From assembly GCF_000507145.1 (NCBI RefSeq), contig NZ_AYTO01000036.1, forward strand, positions 1 through 64,000: a stretch of DNA of 64,000 nt, in the 5' to 3' direction. The DNA comes from Bacillus tequilensis KCTC 13622. GTDB taxonomy: Bacteria; Bacillota; Bacilli; Bacillales; Bacillaceae. Below, one piece after another: positions 60,901-64,000 of this stretch (positions within the stretch are counted from its first letter, which is position 1; the number at the start of each line of letters is the position of its first letter). Under the pieces are notes generated by a model. That model saw only the letters and a program-made list of their open reading frames with translations, had not been told where the DNA came from and did no database searches. Both the position numbers and the translations under genes were made by a program.

Positions 60901-62157
60901 TTATTTCACCTCCTGTGCAGAAGGATCTTGTGTTTGTTCGTCAGTGCCTTCAGCGTTGATATACTCGTTATTGCCGGCAAGCGCGCCAATCAGTGCGCCT
61001 TTTACGACAATCCCTTTCATTCTTTGCTTCTCATCTACAACCGCAATTGGAATATTCGCATCAGAAACAGCGTCAAAAATCTCTGTCAGATACGTATTCT
61101 CTGGTACAGTCGTAAATTCTGTGTTCAAAATGTCTTGAAGAGGCAATTCAGACTCAGCCGCTTTTTTCGCATCAGACGCATAGACTACGCCCAACAATTT
61201 CTTTTGTTTGTCAACTGCGTAAATGGAAGAGATTCCAAGGTTTTTCATCAGTGTCAATGCTACGCGAGGCCCTTTATCAATCCGCACTGTTTCAGCGCGT
61301 TTCATAATGTGGCCTGCTGTGAGGACCTTAGATAAATCAACATCCTCAACGAATTTCTCAACATATTCGTTAGATGGATTCATCAGGATTTCCTCAGGCG
61401 TGCCGATTTGGACGATGTTACCGTCCTTCATTAGAACAATTCGGTCACCGATGCGCAATGCTTCATCCAAGTCGTGCGTAATAAAAATAATTGTTTTTCC
61501 GACATTATCGTGAAGATCAAGAAGTTCATCCTGCATATCTTTACGAATCAATGGATCGAGCGCACTGAAGGCTTCGTCCATCAGAAGAATGTCCGGATCA
61601 TTTGTCAACGCGCGGGCAAGGCCGACACGCTGCTGCATCCCGCCTGAAAGCTGGTCAGGATATTGGTGTTCAAATCCTTCAAGGCCTACAAGCTTTAGAG
61701 ACTCAAGTGCTTTTTGCTGGCGTTCTTGTTTGTCTACACCTTGAAGCTCCAGTCCGTATTCTGTGTTTTCAAGTATCGTTCTGTGCGGGAACAGAGCGAA
61801 CTTTTGGAAGACCATGCTGATTTTTTTCCGGCGTACTTCCCGGAGCTGGTCTTTAGACATATTTGTTATCATGTCACCATCAATGTAAATATTTCCGGCA
61901 GTCGGTTCAATAAGCCGGTTTAATAGCCGTACTAACGTTGATTTACCGCTCCCTGATAGACCCATGATGACAAATATCTCACCATCATATACATCAAAAT
62001 CAGCTTGATTTACCCCAACGGTTGATCCAGTCGCTTTCAGGATCTCTTTTTTTGTCTTTCCGTCGGCAAGCATCTGAACTGCTTTCTTTGTATGTTTCCC
62101 AAAAATTTTAGAGACTTTCTCGACTTTTATCTTAATTGGTTTCTCATCTACACTCAT
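60901..62157 (-). CDS. opuAA: OpuAA, glycine betaine ABC transporter ATPase with CBS domains
   Basis: A 418-residue ATPase energising OpuA. Walker A GLSGSGKST (about 69-77), signature LSGGMQQR (about 167-174), Walker B ILLMDEAFSALD and switch His in FITHD are present. Two CBS domains (about 280-395) follow, which in OpuA-type transporters sense osmolarity through cytosolic ions or cyclic di-AMP. First gene of opuAA-AB-AC; ATG follows TGGAGGG. Confidence 0.97.
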   Translation of the reverse strand: MSVDEKPIKIKVEKVSKIFGKHTKKAVQMLADGKTKKEILKATGSTVGVNQADFDVYDGEIFVIMGLSGSGKSTLVRLLNRLIEPTAGNIYIDGDMITNMSKDQLREVRRKKISMVFQKFALFPHRTILENTEYGLELQGVDKQERQQKALESLKLVGLEGFEHQYPDQLSGGMQQRVGLARALTNDPDILLMDEAFSALDPLIRKDMQDELLDLHDNVGKTIIFITHDLDEALRIGDRIVLMKDGNIVQIGTPEEILMNPSNEYVEKFVEDVDLSKVLTAGHIMKRAETVRIDKGPRVALTLMKNLGISSIYAVDKQKKLLGVVYASDAKKAAESELPLQDILNTEFTTVPENTYLTEIFDAVSDANIPIAVVDEKQRMKGIVVKGALIGALAGNNEYINAEGTDEQTQDPSAQEVK

Positions 62158-62423
62158 ATTTTCCCTCCATATTAAGCAATCTTAATTAACGTAACATTTA
62201 TGTAACATCTCCACAAACAGCATATTTCCTATTATTCTGTATCATTTCTTTATAAACATCCCTGTGGCCGTTTGACCTTATTTATGCTTCTAAATACTCT
62301 GTTATACTCCTTTATGATTGTATTTTACAGGTGATATTTCGCTCACCTATGTTTGAAAGCGCTTTTAATGGCACTTAATTCCTCTTTTTTTCTATAATTG
62401 TTCTCCTTTACTGGAAAAATAAG
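62158..62423 (-). promoter_or_regulatory. opuA upstream region
   Basis: The 266 bp between opuAA and the yceK promoter should hold the osmotically controlled opuA promoters. It is AT-rich and has repeated GTAAC/GTTAC-like tracts near 62189-62208. I could not fix the -35/-10. No credible gene is present. Confidence 0.45.
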
Positions 62424-62452
62424 TTGCTTTTCCACCTCCCATTATGTATTAT
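62424..62452 (+). promoter_or_regulatory. yceK promoter
   Basis: TTGCTT (62424-62429) and TATTAT (62447-62452) are exactly 17 bp apart. The predicted transcription start (about 62459) coincides with the A of an in-frame ATG of yceK. Confidence 0.7.
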
Positions 62453-62453
62453 A

Positions 62454-62471
62454 GTTTCATGACTATGAAAC
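62454..62471 (+). promoter_or_regulatory. Operator at yceK (likely YceK site 1)
   Basis: GTTTCAT-GACT-ATGAAAC is an exact 7+4+7 palindrome placed on the predicted transcription start. A related 24-bp sequence recurs upstream of yceJ (62777-62800). Confidence 0.75.
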
Positions 62472-62746
62472 AATCAGATGATCAAATCAGAGCCCAAATC
62501 TTTAAAGCGCTGTCTGATGAATCGAGGCTTGCCATTATTCGAACGCTTTATTACAGCGGAAAAGAACTCAGCTGCGGTGAAGTAGGTGAAAAATGCGATA
62601 TTGTCAAAACCACAGCATCCTATCATTTTAAAACGCTGCGGGAAGCGGGATTAACGGCAACCCGGAAAAATTCACGGACAAAATACGTCAGCCTGCGGGA
62701 AGACACATTTCAAACATACCTACCCGGCTTTTTGGAAACCCTTTAA
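62459..62746 (+). CDS. yceK: YceK, ArsR-family regulator
   Basis: A winged-helix ArsR/SmtB-type protein (95 residues from this ATG; 100 from the earlier ATG 62444). The HTH region is SCGEVGEKCDIVKTTASYHF (about 45-64) followed by KTLREAGLT. The usual metal-binding Cys pairs are not obvious, so the signal may be organic. ATG 62444 lies within the -10 region and cannot be on the transcript; the ATG at 62459 falls on the predicted +1, and 62465 is another option. No ribosome site precedes any of them, so translation may be leaderless. It is followed by the MFS exporter yceJ, which it probably represses. Confidence 0.85.
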   Translation: MTMKQSDDQIRAQIFKALSDESRLAIIRTLYYSGKELSCGEVGEKCDIVKTTASYHFKTLREAGLTATRKNSRTKYVSLREDTFQTYLPGFLETL

Positions 62747-62758
62747 CAAAGGGTTTCC
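62734..62758 (+). terminator. Hairpin at the end of yceK
   Basis: GGAAACCCTTT and AAAGGGTTTCC form a perfect eleven-pair stem with a three-base loop that contains part of the stop codon. There is no strong T run, so it may be a weak terminator or an mRNA-end stabiliser. Confidence 0.6.
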
Positions 62759-62776
62759 TCTATACATATCTGTTTC

Positions 62777-62800
62777 ATAGTTTCAAAGTTATAAAACTAT
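62777..62800 (+). promoter_or_regulatory. Operator at yceJ (likely YceK site 2)
   Basis: The 24-bp tract starts ATAGTTTCA and ends AAAACTAT. It shares 17-18 of 24 positions with the tract at 62451-62474 over the yceK start. Its ATAGTTT/AAACTAT arms are palindromic. It lies directly before the AGGAG of yceJ. Confidence 0.65.
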
Positions 62801-62814
62801 AGGAGTGATAACAT

Positions 62815-63972
62815 TTGAATCGTATTTGGCTTTTCTTCAGTGTGATGTTTGTCATTGGCACGGATACTTTTTTACTTTCTCCGCTTCTCCCGCTTTTACA
62901 GGATCAGTTTCATGTCTCTACCGATTTGTCGGGCTGGATGGTCAGTGCTTATGCACTCGGTTATGCGCTGTTCGCTTTAATTGCGGGCCCGATCTCAGAC
63001 AGGCTTAACAGGAAAACAGTCATGCTGTGGGGACTTGCAGGCTTTATCGTATCCACGTTTTTATGCGGCATCGCACCCTCTTTTGCCGCCATGTGCCTGT
63101 TCCGTTTTGCCGCAGGCGTTAGCGCTGCGTTTGTGACGCCTCAAATTTGGGCGTCCATCCCTGTCCTCGTCCAGCCTTCTCAGATCATGAAAAGCATGGG
63201 GATTGCAACAGCGGGATTGGCCGCTTCACAAATGCTCGGACTGCCGATCGGAGGTTTTTTCGCTTCCTTTACATGGCATACGCCCTTTTTCGTTTTGTCA
63301 GCGTGCTCGCTTATTCTTCTATTGATTCTGGCGGCTGTTATGCCTGATATTCGACCTTCTGAACAAATAGCGCGCACGTCAATTTCCGCTCCATATCGGG
63401 AGCTGTTTTCGCTGCCGAAAACAGCGGTCATTTTGCTGGCCTATTTCCTCTTTCAAACCGGAAATTTCGCATCGTTCAGCTTTCTCGGCACTTGGCTTTC
63501 TGCGGATTATCATTTAACCGTTTCGCAAATTGGCGCCGCTATGCTTGTACTCGGACTGGGAAATATGATCGGAAGCCTGCTCGGAAGCCGGATTTCAGAA
63601 AAGCTGGGCATGTTTAAAACATTGATCGGCGGCATGCTGCTGATGGGCGCTCTCTATTTCGCTCTTCCTTTCTTACCCAACTTAATTTTAGTAGAAACAA
63701 GCTTTTTTCTCACATTCTTTACAGCTGGCATCATCTTTCCGTTAATGATGGGTGTCTTTCAATCCATTTCACCGAATGCGCGAGGAACCATCGCTTCCCT
63801 TTCCAATGCCGCTATGTATGCAGGTACCACTGTCGGCACATGTGCTGCAGGTTTTTTATATCAAAGCGCACACCATTTCGGAGCCGTCACAGGATTTACA
63901 GCCATTCTATTCATCCTGTCGATGACTCTCTACCAGACAACCGGGAATCGCCAATCCGCAGCCCGGGCGTGA
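62815..63972 (+). CDS. yceJ: YceJ, MFS efflux transporter
   Basis: A 385-residue DHA1-type MFS transporter with 12 helices. Motif A is GPISDRLNRKTVML (about 59-72), and TM5 has the antiporter motif C-like MLGLPIGGFFASF. Probably exports a toxic organic compound; the substrate is unknown. It starts with TTG behind AGGAGTGATAAC. It lies just downstream of yceK and a second operator. Confidence 0.9.
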   Translation: MNRIWLFFSVMFVIGTDTFLLSPLLPLLQDQFHVSTDLSGWMVSAYALGYALFALIAGPISDRLNRKTVMLWGLAGFIVSTFLCGIAPSFAAMCLFRFAAGVSAAFVTPQIWASIPVLVQPSQIMKSMGIATAGLAASQMLGLPIGGFFASFTWHTPFFVLSACSLILLLILAAVMPDIRPSEQIARTSISAPYRELFSLPKTAVILLAYFLFQTGNFASFSFLGTWLSADYHLTVSQIGAAMLVLGLGNMIGSLLGSRISEKLGMFKTLIGGMLLMGALYFALPFLPNLILVETSFFLTFFTAGIIFPLMMGVFQSISPNARGTIASLSNAAMYAGTTVGTCAAGFLYQSAHHFGAVTGFTAILFILSMTLYQTTGNRQSAARA

Positions 63973-64000
63973 ATGTAAAAAAAAAGCACCTCAATCGCGA
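63973..64000 (+). terminator. Start of a probable yceJ terminator (cut by window end)
   Basis: The A run followed by AGCACCTCAATCGCGA looks like the first arm of a hairpin, whose second arm would lie beyond the window. Confidence 0.35.

Overview
The window is chromosomal DNA from a member of the Bacillus subtilis complex. The surfactin synthetase, nitrate/nitrite assimilation, proline catabolism, AmyE, OpuA and competence-nuclease genes lie in the order I remember for the srfA-to-opuA region of B. subtilis 168, read in reverse. Many proteins look near-identical to their 168 counterparts, but enough differences and extra genes exist that this looks like a related strain or subspecies. Gene names rest on recognised protein sequence and gene order, not on a database search.

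Layout. 1-8.2 kb: 5' two thirds of srfAA (minus strand), with its long leader and two ComA boxes. 8.2-12.9 kb: hxlR/hxlAB (ribulose monophosphate formaldehyde fixation), the chemoreceptor tlpC, and the competence nuclease pair nucA-nin. 12.9-18.9 kb: the most strain-variable part, holding a ruined GH1 beta-glucosidase gene (yckE), a MarR/DUF3147/ATPase cassette, yckD, yckC, a zinc alcohol dehydrogenase and the ABC transporter pieces yckB-yckA. 19-29.3 kb: nitrogen assimilation, with nasA divergent from nasBCDEF. 29.3-34.4 kb: ycgT, ycgS, ycgR-ycgQ and putR. 34.6-38.6 kb: putBCP. 38.8-49.1 kb: mostly single housekeeping or accessory genes (ycgL, cah, ycgK, ycgJ, aroK, tmrB, nadE, ycgI-ycgE). 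49.2-53.4 kb: the mdr exporter and the fermentative lactate pair ldh-lctP. 53.6-59.1 kb: amyE, ycgB, ycgA, amhX. 59.2-62.2 kb: the osmoprotectant importer opuAA-AB-AC. 62.4-64 kb: an ArsR-type regulator and an MFS exporter (yceK-yceJ).

How the genes work together. NasA imports nitrate, NasBC reduce it to nitrite, NasDE reduce nitrite to ammonium, and NasF makes siroheme for NasD. PutP/PutB/PutC import proline and oxidise it to glutamate under PutR. HxlA/HxlB fix formaldehyde onto ribulose 5-phosphate. Ldh and LctP make and move lactate under redox control. Recognisable cis sites support this: ComA, TnrA, Fur, Rex and CcpA (cre) boxes, plus palindromes beside several local regulators.

Main points for a second look: a premature stop at codon 5 of nasB followed directly by a TTG codon; duplicated palindromic operators at yceK and yceJ, with a yceK start that may be leaderless; a possible ATA start for putP; MarR-type palindromes at two loci, one close to the MhqR operator; and the accessory cassette between nin and yckB. 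I found no CRISPR array, tRNA, rRNA, insertion sequence or prophage. I see no clearly new multi-gene system; the MarR/DUF3147/ATPase cassette is the least understood gene group.
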